Of a stretch of DNA of 64,000 nt, positions 41,685-50,259 are shown in pieces. The first letter of the stretch is position 1, and every line of letters begins with the position of its first letter. Under the pieces are notes generated by a model. The model saw nothing but the letters and a program-made list of their open reading frames with translations, was not told where the DNA came from and searched no databases. Position numbers and translations under genes: made by a program. This stretch comes from LMUY01 sp965199005 (lineage in GTDB: Bacteria; Pseudomonadota; Alphaproteobacteria; Acetobacterales; Acetobacteraceae), in NCBI GenBank assembly GCA_965199005.1, contig CBDAQK010000006.1, forward strand, positions 992,001 to 1,056,000, given 5' to 3'.

Positions 41685-43562
41685 TCAGGCGACGAGCGGC
41701 GCCCGCTCCATGCTGGCGCGAGCCCAGGCGGCAGCCATGTCCTCGTCGAACAACTCGGCGAGTTTTTTCATTACGGTGCCGCCCAACTCCTCCGCATCCA
41801 CGATGGTCACGGCCCGGCGGTAATACCGGGTAACATCATGGCCGATGCCGATGGCGATCAGTTCGACGAAATCCCGGCTTTCGATCTCGCGGATCACCTC
41901 GCGCAAATGGCGCTCCAGGTAGTTGCCGGGATTCACCGACAGCGTGCTATCATCCACCGGTGCGCCGTCGCTGATGACCATCAGGATGCGCCGCCGCTCC
42001 GGCCGGCCCACCAGGCGCTTATAGGCCCACAGTAACGCCTCGCCGTCGATATTCTCCTTCAGCAGGCCCTCGCGCAGCATCAGCCCTAGATTCTTGCGCG
42101 CCCGGCGCCAAGGGGCGTCGGCCGGTTTGTAGATGATGTGGCGCAGATCGTTCAGCCGGCCTGGGTTGCGCGGCTTGCCTTCCGCCACCCAGCGTTCGCG
42201 TGATTGGCCGCCCTTCCACGCACGGGTGGTGAAGCCCAAAATCTCCACCTTGACGGAGCAGCGCTCCAGCGTGCGCGCCAGGATGTCGCCGCACATCGCT
42301 GCCACCGTGATCGGGCGGCCCCGCATGGAGCCGCTATTGTCGATCAGCAGCGTGACGACCGTGTCGCGGAACTCCGTCTCCCGTTCCCGCTTGTAGGACA
42401 GCGACAGCAGCGGGTTGACGATGATCCGGGCCAGCCGCCCGGCATCGAGTATCCCCTCCTCGAGGTCGAACTCCCAGGCACGGGTCTGCTGGGCCATCAG
42501 CCGGCGCTGCAGGCGGTTGGCAAGTTTGCTGACCACGCCCTGCAGATGCTGCAATTGCTGGTCGAGCTGCTGGCGCAGGCGGCTCAATTCGTCTGGATCG
42601 CAGAGGTCGTCGGCATGGACCTCCTCGTCATTGGCACGGTTGAAGGCGCGGTAGGCGCTGCTGTCGTCCGTCATCGGCCGGTCGCGGCGCTGCTGTGGGC
42701 CGCCGGGCTTCTCGTCGCCTTCGGCTGCGGCGGCCTCCTCGTCCTCGGCCTCTTGGCCCTCGTCTTCGGAGGCCTCGCCCTGCATCTGCTCCGGCTGCTG
42801 ACCCAGGGTATCGTCCTGTTCGGACTGGCTTTCGCCCTGACTATCCTGGCTGTTATCCTGGCTGCCGGCCTGTTCTCCGCCTTCCTCGCCCTCTTCTTCC
42901 GAATCGTCAGGCTCAGCCTCGACCTCCGCTTCGGCCAGATTCATCGCCGCCAGCAGCTTGCGTGCGGCGCGGGTGAATTCGACCTGGTTGTCGCTGGAGG
43001 CAGCCATCGCCTCCATCGCGGCCTCTGCCTCGGGTCCTAGCGAATCGCGCCATGTGTCGAGAATCCGGGCCGCCGACCCGGGCGATGGCTGACCGCTCAT
43101 GTGCTCGCGCAAGAGCAGGGAGAGCGCGGCGGGCAGGGGCAACTGGTCACGCCGGGTCATCCGGTCGTAGCCCTCAGCCTCGCACTCTTCGGCCAAACGG
43201 GCCCGCAGATTGGCGGCGGCGCCAGCCATATGTTGCGAGCCGATGGTTTCTACCCGCGCCTGCTCCAGCGCATCGTACACGTCTTTGGCTTCGCGCGGGC
43301 CTGGAGCGCGGGCGGCGTGCACGGCCTCATCATGATGCCGCAGGCGGAGCGCCACGCTATCGGCGGCACCACGCAGCTTGGCCATCTCACCCGGTGGCAA
43401 GGCCCGGGTTGGCAGGGGCAGCCGCGCCCGGCGGCCCACCACTCCTGACGGCCCTGGCTGGAATGCCACCTGCACGTCCGCCGTGCGCGCCATCGCCCGC
43501 AACGCGCCGGCGGTGGCGCGCTTGAAGTCCTCGGACCGGCCGGTGTCTTTGCTTCCGCTCAC
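41685..43562 (-). CDS. cobT: Cobaltochelatase subunit CobT
   Basis: 625-residue subunit of the aerobic cobalt chelatase (CobNST), which inserts cobalt into hydrogenobyrinic acid a,c-diamide. The N-terminal part is followed by a very acidic Glu/Asp/Gln stretch (residues about 210-300), then a VWA domain with the MIDAS motif TLLIDNSGSMRGRPI near residue 415. GTG start at 43562 lies 2 bp after the cobS stop. A known cobS-cobT pair; CobN is not in the window. The same AAA+/VWA plan also serves magnesium chelatase, but the sequence and pairing fit CobT. Confidence 0.96.
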   Translation of the reverse strand: MSGSKDTGRSEDFKRATAGALRAMARTADVQVAFQPGPSGVVGRRARLPLPTRALPPGEMAKLRGAADSVALRLRHHDEAVHAARAPGPREAKDVYDALEQARVETIGSQHMAGAAANLRARLAEECEAEGYDRMTRRDQLPLPAALSLLLREHMSGQPSPGSAARILDTWRDSLGPEAEAAMEAMAASSDNQVEFTRAARKLLAAMNLAEAEVEAEPDDSEEEGEEGGEQAGSQDNSQDSQGESQSEQDDTLGQQPEQMQGEASEDEGQEAEDEEAAAAEGDEKPGGPQQRRDRPMTDDSSAYRAFNRANDEEVHADDLCDPDELSRLRQQLDQQLQHLQGVVSKLANRLQRRLMAQQTRAWEFDLEEGILDAGRLARIIVNPLLSLSYKRERETEFRDTVVTLLIDNSGSMRGRPITVAAMCGDILARTLERCSVKVEILGFTTRAWKGGQSRERWVAEGKPRNPGRLNDLRHIIYKPADAPWRRARKNLGLMLREGLLKENIDGEALLWAYKRLVGRPERRRILMVISDGAPVDDSTLSVNPGNYLERHLREVIREIESRDFVELIAIGIGHDVTRYYRRAVTIVDAEELGGTVMKKLAELFDEDMAAAWARASMERAPLVA

Positions 43563-43564
43563 CC

Positions 43565-44581
43565 TCAGAGCACCTTGCGAATCGGCACCCCCGTCGGGAT
43601 GTCCTCGTTAAAGCAGCGTTGATAGTATTCAGCGACCGTAGACCGTTCGGCTTCGTCGCACTTGTTAAGAAAAGTGACGCGGAACGCAAAGCCGATGTCA
43701 CCGAAAATCCGGGTATTCTCAGCCCAAGTAATAACCGTCCTTGGCGACATGACGGTGGAAATATCGCCGTTGATGAAGCCGGCGCGGGTGAGGTCGGCAA
43801 GGGCAACCATCGACTCGATGCGCTTGCGGGCCGCGGTGTCCTTCGCCTCGGTGCCCATCTTGGCCATGATGATCTGCGTTTCCTGCGCGTGCGGCAGGTA
43901 GTTGAGCGTCGCCACGATGTTCCAGCGGTCCATCTGGCCTTGGTTGATCTGCTGGGTGCCGTGATACAGCCCCGTCGTATCGCCGAGCCCGACCGTATTG
44001 GCCGTGGAGAACAGGCGGAAGCAACGATGCGGACGGATCACCTTGTTCTGGTCGAGCAGGGTCAGCTTACCCTCGACTTCCAGCACACGCTGGATCACGA
44101 ACATCACGTCGGGGCGGCCGGCGTCATACTCGTCGAACACCAGGGCGCACGGGTGTTGTAGGGCCCATGGCAGGATGCCCTCGCGAAACTCGGTGATCTG
44201 CTTGCCGTCGCGCACCACGATCGCGTCTTTACCGATCAGGTCGATGCGGCTGATATGGCTATCGAGGTTGACCCGGATGCAGGGCCAGTTCAGCCGCGCC
44301 GCCACCTGCTCGATATGGGTGGATTTGCCGGTGCCATGATACCCTTGGATCATGACGCGGCGATTATGCGAGAACCCGGCCAGGATCGCGACCGTGGTTT
44401 CGCGGTCGAACCGATAGGTCGTGTCGATCTCCGGCACGTGCTCGGTTCGGATACTGAACGACGGAACGTCCATATCGAGGTCGATCCCGAAGACTTCGCG
44501 CGCGCTGATATGGGTGTCCGGCGCATCGATGGCGGAGGTCGGGGCTGGACGGGGGTCCGCAAGGGCGGCGACGTTTGTCAT
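43565..44581 (-). CDS. cobS: Cobaltochelatase AAA+ subunit CobS
   Basis: 338-residue AAA+ ATPase that works with CobT and CobN. The Walker A loop MIQGYHGTGKSTHIEQVAAR at about residues 95-114 and the Walker B-like DEYDAGRPDVMFV are intact, with the family start ISAREVFGIDLDMDVPSFS and late NYLPHAQETQIIMAK. ATG at 44581. It precedes cobT by 2 bp, and a J-domain protein lies just upstream on the same strand. Confidence 0.97.
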   Translation of the reverse strand: MTNVAALADPRPAPTSAIDAPDTHISAREVFGIDLDMDVPSFSIRTEHVPEIDTTYRFDRETTVAILAGFSHNRRVMIQGYHGTGKSTHIEQVAARLNWPCIRVNLDSHISRIDLIGKDAIVVRDGKQITEFREGILPWALQHPCALVFDEYDAGRPDVMFVIQRVLEVEGKLTLLDQNKVIRPHRCFRLFSTANTVGLGDTTGLYHGTQQINQGQMDRWNIVATLNYLPHAQETQIIMAKMGTEAKDTAARKRIESMVALADLTRAGFINGDISTVMSPRTVITWAENTRIFGDIGFAFRVTFLNKCDEAERSTVAEYYQRCFNEDIPTGVPIRKVL

Positions 44582-44684
44582 TAGCAGTGGGTATCCTCGA
44601 GCAAAGAGCGGACGTTGGAAGGCAAACCATTAAACAAAGGGGCGTGACGTCGGCGGCGAGGTTAGCGGGGGCAACCCGTGTCGG

Positions 44685-45296
44685 CTACCCCGCGGCAGCC
44701 CCTGTCGTCGCCCCGTTGTCGGCGTGGTGCGGATCGGCGGTGAGATGGGTCCGTACTGCGGCGTAAGCGAGGTTGATCGTCTTCAGCCGCTCCTCCGCTT
44801 CACGATCACCCCCATTGGCGTCGGGGTGGTTGCGCTTTGCCAGTTCCTTGTAGCGCGATTTCACCGCATCCATCGTGACGGGCCAGTCAAGTCCGAGTGT
44901 GGTCAAGGGTTCCCGCAATCCGGACGGAGTGACCTTCGCCGCCCGTTCGGCACTCCGCCGGCGGGTGGCGTTCAGCGCCTCGAGCGGATCGCGCAAGACG
45001 TCCTCGTTGAGGAAACGCGCGCCAAGCCGGCCCAGCGGCCAGGTTGGGCGTTGCCACTGTGTGTCGGCCCGGGTCTGCGCCTCGATCTGGCCCGGCGTCA
45101 TGCCCTTGTAGAAATCCCACGACGCATTGTACTCCCGCACATGGTCCAGGCAGAACCACCAATACGCATTCAGCGTGTCACGGGATTTGGGTGCACGATA
45201 GTCACCCAGCTGGGGGCAGCCGGGGCAATCGCAGGGGCGGCCTGGCGCGTCCGGATCGGGCGCGTAGGCCCGTGGTCGCGGTGTGCGTCGGGTCAT
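44685..45296 (-). CDS. J-domain (DnaJ-like) protein
   Basis: 203-residue co-chaperone-like protein with a C-terminal J domain: LGLDWPVTMDAVKSRYKELA, then RNHPDANGG carrying the HPD motif and AEERLKTINLAYAAVRTHL. The N-terminal 120 residues (DCPGCPQLGDYRAPKSRD, WWFCLDHVREYNASWDFY) have Cys residues that may bind metal. This protein sits upstream of cobS in most alphaproteobacteria, divergent from bolA. Its partner Hsp70 and exact role are unknown. Confidence 0.92.
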   Translation of the reverse strand: MTRRTPRPRAYAPDPDAPGRPCDCPGCPQLGDYRAPKSRDTLNAYWWFCLDHVREYNASWDFYKGMTPGQIEAQTRADTQWQRPTWPLGRLGARFLNEDVLRDPLEALNATRRRSAERAAKVTPSGLREPLTTLGLDWPVTMDAVKSRYKELAKRNHPDANGGDREAEERLKTINLAYAAVRTHLTADPHHADNGATTGAAAG

Positions 45297-45372
45297 TTAC
45301 CCTTATGTGCGCCGCAACGGGAAGGGGGCAAGCCCCGGCGCCCCGCAAGATGACCAACCAGAGGAGATCGAC

Positions 45373-45669
45373 ATGGTAAACAGGCAAGAACGGCTTCGCG
45401 CCGCGCTCACCGCAGCCTTTGCACCGGCGCATTTGGATATCGTCGACGACAGTGCCCAGCACGCTGGTCATGCCGGCGCATCGCAGGCGGGCGAGACTCA
45501 TTACACGATCAATATGGTGTCAGACGCGTTTAACGGCCAAACTAGGGTGATGCGGTCCCGCGCGGTGCATGCGGTGCTGGATCAGGAGTTCAAGGCTGGG
45601 CTGCACGCACTCTCGCTAAAGCTTCGCTCCCCAGTGGATGCAGGGGATCAAATTCGTCCAAACGTCTAA
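45373..45669 (+). CDS. bolA: BolA-family protein
   Basis: 98-residue protein of the BolA/IbaG family, which binds glutaredoxin-held Fe-S clusters and DNA. Residues about 4-90 carry the fold: RLRAALTAAFAPAHLDIVDD, ETHYTINMVSDAFNGQTRVM, with His residues in the His-rich loop (SAQHAGHAGA) and RSRAVHAVLDQEFKAGLHAL. The conserved Cys of some BolA proteins is absent, as in many. ATG at 45373 has GAGGAG 9 bases upstream. Divergent from the J-domain gene, a typical arrangement. Confidence 0.93.
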   Translation: MVNRQERLRAALTAAFAPAHLDIVDDSAQHAGHAGASQAGETHYTINMVSDAFNGQTRVMRSRAVHAVLDQEFKAGLHALSLKLRSPVDAGDQIRPNV

Positions 45670-45774
45670 AAATCCTGAAAATGTATCAATCTACGGTTGT
45701 AAGCGGCCCGTTTGTATGTTAACCTCTTCTTAACGGTGCAAATTGATCCCGTGGTTGGAGAGTGGGTGCAGACC

Positions 45775-46038
45775 ATGCAAAGTCGTCTAGTCAATCGCAA
45801 CATAATCGCATCTCGCGGCCGGTCGTCGATGCGACTGGAACCGGAAATCTGGGATGCCCTGCAGGAAATCTGCAAGCGGGAGCAGGTTGGCCTCGGTGAC
45901 CTCGTTCAACGGGTCGAGGGCGAGGGCTCCGAAGGCGGGCGCACCAGCGCAGTCCGCGTCTTCGCCTTCCAGTATTTCCGGTCGGCGACGACGGAAGAGG
46001 GCCATGCCAAGGCCGGCCACGGCGTGTTGGTTCGGTAA
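45775..46038 (+). CDS. Ribbon-helix-helix domain protein
   Basis: 87-residue small DNA-binding-type protein. The RHH motif is seen at residues about 15-45: SSMRLEPEIWDALQEICKRE, then GLGDLVQRVEG, GRTSAVRVFAFQYFRSA. Such proteins are common, stand-alone and function as repressors or as partners of other regulators. ATG at 45775 fits a GAGAG stretch. It precedes prmA by 106 bp on the same strand. Target operator not visible. Confidence 0.85.
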   Translation: MQSRLVNRNIIASRGRSSMRLEPEIWDALQEICKREQVGLGDLVQRVEGEGSEGGRTSAVRVFAFQYFRSATTEEGHAKAGHGVLVR

Positions 46039-46144
46039 GCCTGGCTCAGAGTGCCGTCGGGGCAGGGTTGCCCGTCCCCCCTTCAGCAACGAAGCTGCCT
46101 ACGAAGTTTTCGGGTACTCCGCACAAAATGTCGTTCGTCTCGTC

Positions 46145-47038
46145 ATGAGTGAGCCGCTAGAGACCGTTTCGGTGACGATCCCCGAAGCTGCCGTCGAGGC
46201 GTTCGAGCAGGCATTGGCTACCGCCTGCCGAACTGTCGGCTTTTTTCTCGCCGATGAGGATTTGCGGATTTGGACCGTCGAAGGCGTCAAGCGCCGCGGT
46301 GAGGCAGAGCCAGAATTGGCAGCTTGCCTCGCTTTGGCCCGTCTGATCACGTCAGTGGATCCGGTGTTGGAGCGCCGCCCCACCGAGGCAGGCGGATGGC
46401 TGGCCCGAACCGAGTCCGCGTTTCCCGAGCAACATGTCGGCCGGCGCTTCGCCGTTTGCGGCACCCATCTTGGCCGCGGCTGTCGCCCAGGCCGGATCAC
46501 GCTCGTGTTGGATGCGGGGGTAGCCTTTGGGTCGGGCGAGCACGGATCCACAAGGGGTTGCTTGCGCGCGTTGGAGCGCGTCGCATTCCGGCGCCCGCGC
46601 CGGGTGCTAGACCTCGGTTGCGGGTCCGGCATCCTGGCCATGGCTGCGGCAAAGCTGCTGGGGCGACCGGTGACGGCTACGGACATCGACCCTTGGTCTG
46701 TCCGAGTGGCGCGGGAGAACGCCCTGGCAAATGGGCTGCGCAATCGGCTCCATTGCTTCGTTGCCACCGGCTGGCAACCACCTGCCAGGCGCACTGCACC
46801 CTACGACCTCGTCTTCGCGAACATCCTGGCCCGGCCGCTTTGTGCCATGGCGAAGGATTTGGCGGTCAACCTCGCGCCAGGCGGGAATGCCATTCTCGCC
46901 GGGTTGTTGAAATCACAGGTCCGTCTGGTGCTGTCGGCGCACCGCCGGGTGGGGCTGGTCTGGGAGGGCTCGGTCGAGGAGGGCAATTGGGCGACGCTCA
47001 TCCTCCGCAAGCGGGGCGCTGCGCCGGGAGCCCGGTAA
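46145..47038 (+). CDS. prmA: Ribosomal protein L11 methyltransferase
   Basis: 297-residue SAM-dependent enzyme that trimethylates ribosomal protein L11. The N-terminal substrate-binding domain is followed by the Rossmann methyltransferase: GVAFGSGEHGSTRGCLRALE, VLDLGCGSGILAMAAAKLLG (motif I), ATDIDPWSVRVARENA and DLVFANILARPL (NIL motif). The family normally has GTGxH before motif I; here it reads GSGEHGST, a usual variant. Start ATG at 46145. Confidence 0.93.
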   Translation: MSEPLETVSVTIPEAAVEAFEQALATACRTVGFFLADEDLRIWTVEGVKRRGEAEPELAACLALARLITSVDPVLERRPTEAGGWLARTESAFPEQHVGRRFAVCGTHLGRGCRPGRITLVLDAGVAFGSGEHGSTRGCLRALERVAFRRPRRVLDLGCGSGILAMAAAKLLGRPVTATDIDPWSVRVARENALANGLRNRLHCFVATGWQPPARRTAPYDLVFANILARPLCAMAKDLAVNLAPGGNAILAGLLKSQVRLVLSAHRRVGLVWEGSVEEGNWATLILRKRGAAPGAR

Positions 47039-47057
47039 CCCCGGCGCAGCGCGGTGC

Positions 47058-47315
47058 TTAGCGGCCGCTGCGAACGGTGAAGGCTGGGTCGAATACCTGA
47101 CCCAGATTGGCGCGGCTAAGGCCGATGTCAGCCAACTCGCGGTCGGTCAGGTTGTTGAGTTCAGCCTGCACGCTCTGCCGATCCAGCCAAGCGCGAATGC
47201 GGGCGAACACGCCAGGCTTGCTATTTTGGCGCTCGGCGTCAGCATAATGCTCCGGGTAGTTGATCCGGCTGGCGGGGAGGAGGGCCAGTTCCTCCTTGGA
47301 CACGAAGGCGTTCAT
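47058..47315 (-). CDS. DUF1127 domain protein
   Basis: 85-residue protein with a C-terminal DUF1127 motif at residues about 40-75: RIRAWLDRQSVQAELNNLTD and RELADIGLSRANL, often found in small proteins of alphaproteobacteria that bind RNA or assist in regulation. The N-terminal half is unrelated and polar. It converges on prmA and stands alone. Start ATG at 47315. Confidence 0.9.
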   Translation of the reverse strand: MNAFVSKEELALLPASRINYPEHYADAERQNSKPGVFARIRAWLDRQSVQAELNNLTDRELADIGLSRANLGQVFDPAFTVRSGR

Positions 47316-47484
47316 TGTACTCTAGTCCTAACATCCGCAGCGGGCTTCGGAGGCCATCGGCGATGGCTTGCTCCCGTCTGCTGCAACGCAATATGGTCCC
47401 CTATCAGTGAAATCGGGCGCGCCAAGGCCACCCCCCAGACATGCGGCAAACGCATGGTTTTCATTGGAGGTATGTTAATACACG

Positions 47485-49257
47485 ATGACGGTTTCGCGAT
47501 TGGCGGCACTGCGTGCAGCACTCCAGGGCCGCAATGTCGATGGTTTCGTTGTGCCCCGGGCCGACGAACATCTCGGCGAATACGTGCCGCCTTCGGCTGA
47601 ACGGCTCGCCTGGCTGACCGGGTTCACGGGCAGCGCGGGATTAGCGATCGTGCTGATGAACGAGGCCGCCGCCTTCACCGACGGCCGGTATGTGTTGCAG
47701 ATGGCCGTGGAGACGGATGGGGCTGCCTTCCAGCGCCTGCACATTACCGAACAACCGCCCCAGGAATGGGCCGCCAAGCGTGCCAAGCGACTAGGTTACG
47801 ATCCATGGCTGCTGAGCGAAGAGGCAGTGGGCCGCTATACGGATGCCGGCTTGGACATGGTCCCGCTGTCGCCCAACCCGATCGACGCGGTTTGGGAAGA
47901 GCGTCCGCCTCCGCCGGTGAGCCAGGCTGTGCCGCAGCCGCTCGCCGTGGCCGGGAAACCGGCGGGAGAAAAGATAGCGTTGCTGGCGCAAACGCTGCGC
48001 GATGCCGGACAGGATGCCTGCGTGCTGACGGATCCCGCAAGTATCGGATGGCTGTTGAACCTGCGTGGCGGGGACATCCCATTTGTCCCGGTGTCGCTCG
48101 CCTTCGCCATTTTGCACGCGGATTCGGGCGTCGATCTGTTCATCGACGGGGCCAAGCTGTCGAACTCCACCCGCGAATGGCTAGGGGACGGGGTCGAGTG
48201 TCACCCGCCCGGCGGGTTGACCGCCGGGTTGCAGGGTCTGGCAGGGCGCCGGGTGCGGGTGGACCCTGCGGGCGCCCCAGCGGCCGTGGCCCAGGCGTTG
48301 CGGGCGGCGGGGGCAGCCGTTGTGGCAGGGAGCGACCCGTGCCTGTTGCCGAAGGCCGCCAAGAACCCGGTGGAGCAGGAGGGCGCGCGCGCGGCCCACA
48401 GGCGCGACGCGGTCGCGATGTGCCGGTTCCTGCATTGGCTGGACCATGCCAGCGGCGAAACCGAAATGTCGGCTGCGGCGAAGCTGCTGGAATTCCGCGC
48501 TGAAGTGCCCGGGTTCAAGGGCGAAAGCTTTCCTGCGATCACCGGGGCAGGAGAGCATGGCGCCGTCATCCATTACCGCGCCAGCCCGCAAACCGACCGT
48601 GCGATCGGCCGTAACGAGGTCTATTTGATCGATAGCGGCGGCCAATTCGAGGACGGCACGACGGATATCACGCGCACCATATGGACTGGTCCGGACGAGC
48701 CACCCCCGCAGTTGAAGGAGCGGTTCACCCGCGTGTTGAAGGGTAACATTGCGCTGGCGACCACGGTCTTCCCCAAAGGCGTGGCTGGTCCCCATCTGGA
48801 CGTGCTGGCGCGGCGGGCGTTGTGGGAGGCCGGGCTGGACTACGACCATGGTACGGGGCACGGCGTCGGCAGCTACCTGTCAGTCCATGAGGGACCGGTC
48901 AGCATTTCACGGGCGGCGCGAAGCATCCCGATCGAGGCGGGCATGATCCTGTCCAATGAGCCTGGCTTTTACGCCCCGGGGGAGTATGGCATCCGGTTGG
49001 AGACGTTGCTGCTGGTGCAGGCGGCGCATTTGCCTTCGGCAACTCGCCCGTTTTTGCGCTTTGAAGTGCTGACTTTCGCGCCGTTTGACCGCCGCCTGAT
49101 TGAGCCTTCGTTGCTAAACGCGGCAGAGTTGAAATGGCTGGACGACTACCATTTGCGAGTCGCGGGGCTTGTACGGGGGTGTGCAGGTGCTGAAGTTGAT
49201 CGATGGCTCACAGAGACGTGTGCGCCGGTTACGATGGTATCCCAGGTCGATCAATAG
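47485..49257 (+). CDS. pepP: Aminopeptidase P family metallopeptidase
   Basis: 590-residue M24B peptidase that removes N-terminal residues before proline. N-terminal creatinase-like domains (residues 1-300) begin DGFVVPRADEHLGEYVPPSA; the pita-bread catalytic domain from about 310 carries the metal ligands: IDSGGQFEDGTTDITRTIW (two Asp), GHGVGSYLSVHEGPVSIS (His), and ILSNEPGFYAPGEYGIRLE (Glu). It is the three-domain long form common in proteobacteria. ATG at 47485 fits. The C-terminal 60 residues match the family extension (LNAAELKWLDDYHLRVAG). Confidence 0.95.
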   Translation: MTVSRLAALRAALQGRNVDGFVVPRADEHLGEYVPPSAERLAWLTGFTGSAGLAIVLMNEAAAFTDGRYVLQMAVETDGAAFQRLHITEQPPQEWAAKRAKRLGYDPWLLSEEAVGRYTDAGLDMVPLSPNPIDAVWEERPPPPVSQAVPQPLAVAGKPAGEKIALLAQTLRDAGQDACVLTDPASIGWLLNLRGGDIPFVPVSLAFAILHADSGVDLFIDGAKLSNSTREWLGDGVECHPPGGLTAGLQGLAGRRVRVDPAGAPAAVAQALRAAGAAVVAGSDPCLLPKAAKNPVEQEGARAAHRRDAVAMCRFLHWLDHASGETEMSAAAKLLEFRAEVPGFKGESFPAITGAGEHGAVIHYRASPQTDRAIGRNEVYLIDSGGQFEDGTTDITRTIWTGPDEPPPQLKERFTRVLKGNIALATTVFPKGVAGPHLDVLARRALWEAGLDYDHGTGHGVGSYLSVHEGPVSISRAARSIPIEAGMILSNEPGFYAPGEYGIRLETLLLVQAAHLPSATRPFLRFEVLTFAPFDRRLIEPSLLNAAELKWLDDYHLRVAGLVRGCAGAEVDRWLTETCAPVTMVSQVDQ

Positions 49258-49353
49258 ATTGCGGGTGGACGTTGAGGGATTAGTTTGGCGTTGTTAACAC
49301 ATTTCATTCGTTAATCTGCCATATTGGAGTCGTAGCCAAGATGGTGACAGGGA

Positions 49354-49671
49354 ATGTTGGGTGGAATTGAGCTTCGGGCTCTGAGCACATGGTGTGTTCG
49401 ACGGGACATGAGTTGGTCGCCGTCGTATTCCGCTGAAGGATCGCCGGTGATGATGCTGGAGCCGCGGGATGCAACGCAGCCGTGGCAACGGATGATGCTC
49501 GTGCTGGATAATCAGGAAATCCGGCTTGAGAACGAGCTTGGGGAAACGCTGGCCAGTGCGTCGGATCTTCCGGCATTGCTGGACGCTGTCGAAGGCGGGG
49601 TCGGCGACTCCCCGTCCATTGCCATGCGTCTCAGCGGCCCGCAACCGTCGCTAGCCGGCTTTATCCTCTAA
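49354..49671 (+). CDS. Hypothetical protein
   Basis: 105-residue ORF with a plausible polar sequence in its second half (MMLVLDNQEIRLENELGETL, then ASASDLPALLDAVEGG). It has no signal peptide or membrane segment and I recognise no family. The N-terminal 30 residues are less convincing, so the true start may be later (ATG at 49408 or 49450). Its 3' end overlaps the metF remnant by 21 bp, convergent. It might be a gene or a chance frame; the compact amphipathic end favours a gene. Confidence 0.4.
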   Translation: MLGGIELRALSTWCVRRDMSWSPSYSAEGSPVMMLEPRDATQPWQRMMLVLDNQEIRLENELGETLASASDLPALLDAVEGGVGDSPSIAMRLSGPQPSLAGFIL

Positions 49672-50005
49672 CTTCACTGGTCGCACGCCCAGAATATGGG
49701 CGATGGCGTAGGTCAGTTCTGGCCGGTTCAGCGTATAGAAGTGGAACTCGTCCACCCCGTCTGCCTGCAGCAACCGCACCTGCTCCGCTGCCACCACCGC
49801 GGCCACCATCCGGCGTATGTCAGCGTCGTCCTCTGTCCCCTCGAACATCGCCGCCAGCCAATCCGGCACCGTCGTTCCGCAGATGGCGCTGAACGGACAC
49901 GAAATGGGGCTCCAGCCGGCGAATACAGGCCCAAAGCTGGGTTTCCAGCGGCTCGGTCCGCGGCGGCGAAAACTCGAACGACAATTTTGGTGGCGAACTC
50001 CGCAT
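49651..50005 (-). pseudogene. metF: Collapsed methylenetetrahydrofolate reductase (metF) remnant
   Basis: Only the two ends of a metF-type gene remain. The 5' piece (about 49895-50005) reads MRSSPPKLSFEFSPPRTEPL and LETQLWACIRRLEPHFVSV, the standard N-terminus with FEFxPPRT. It joins directly, in a different frame, to the 3' piece (49651-49899), which reads AICGTTVPDWLAAMFEGTED and QADGVDEFHFYTLNRPELTY, the standard C-terminus. Roughly 170-180 internal residues are missing. The piece cannot make a working enzyme, which supplies 5-methyl-THF for methionine synthesis. An intact metF elsewhere is likely. Confidence 0.85.
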
Positions 50006-50259
50006 CGGAGCTGGAAGAGCCCGAAACGCGGGCCGGTGAGCCATCGCTCCAAGGACGGCTTCGGAGGTGCGAAGGAGGTCGATCCGTTCATCAATTACTC
50101 TTGAGTGTAGCTCAGGGGCAACGCAAGCTCCAGCTTCGACAACGCCTTTGAGGCCTAGTGGCGATCACATTGTGCAAGACCGCTTCCGTGGCTAGACAAT
50201 ACCGACGTTTACCATCGCCGTTCATCGGCACATGGTTGCTGATGTCCGAAGGATTGCCC

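Noticed and set aside
41215..41823. Gly-rich 202-residue plus-strand frame
   Set aside because: It is the complement of the Pro-rich spacer of TonB; Gly codons are the reverse complement of Pro codons.
42204..43040. Plus-strand frame with long hydrophobic runs that looks like a membrane protein
   Set aside because: It is antisense to the acidic Glu/Asp stretch of CobT, which reads as Leu/Val/Phe on the other strand.
44685..45296. Considered calling the J-domain protein DnaJ itself
   Set aside because: It lacks the Gly/Phe region and the four CxxCxGxG zinc repeats of DnaJ and is only 203 residues; J-domain protein is the safe name.
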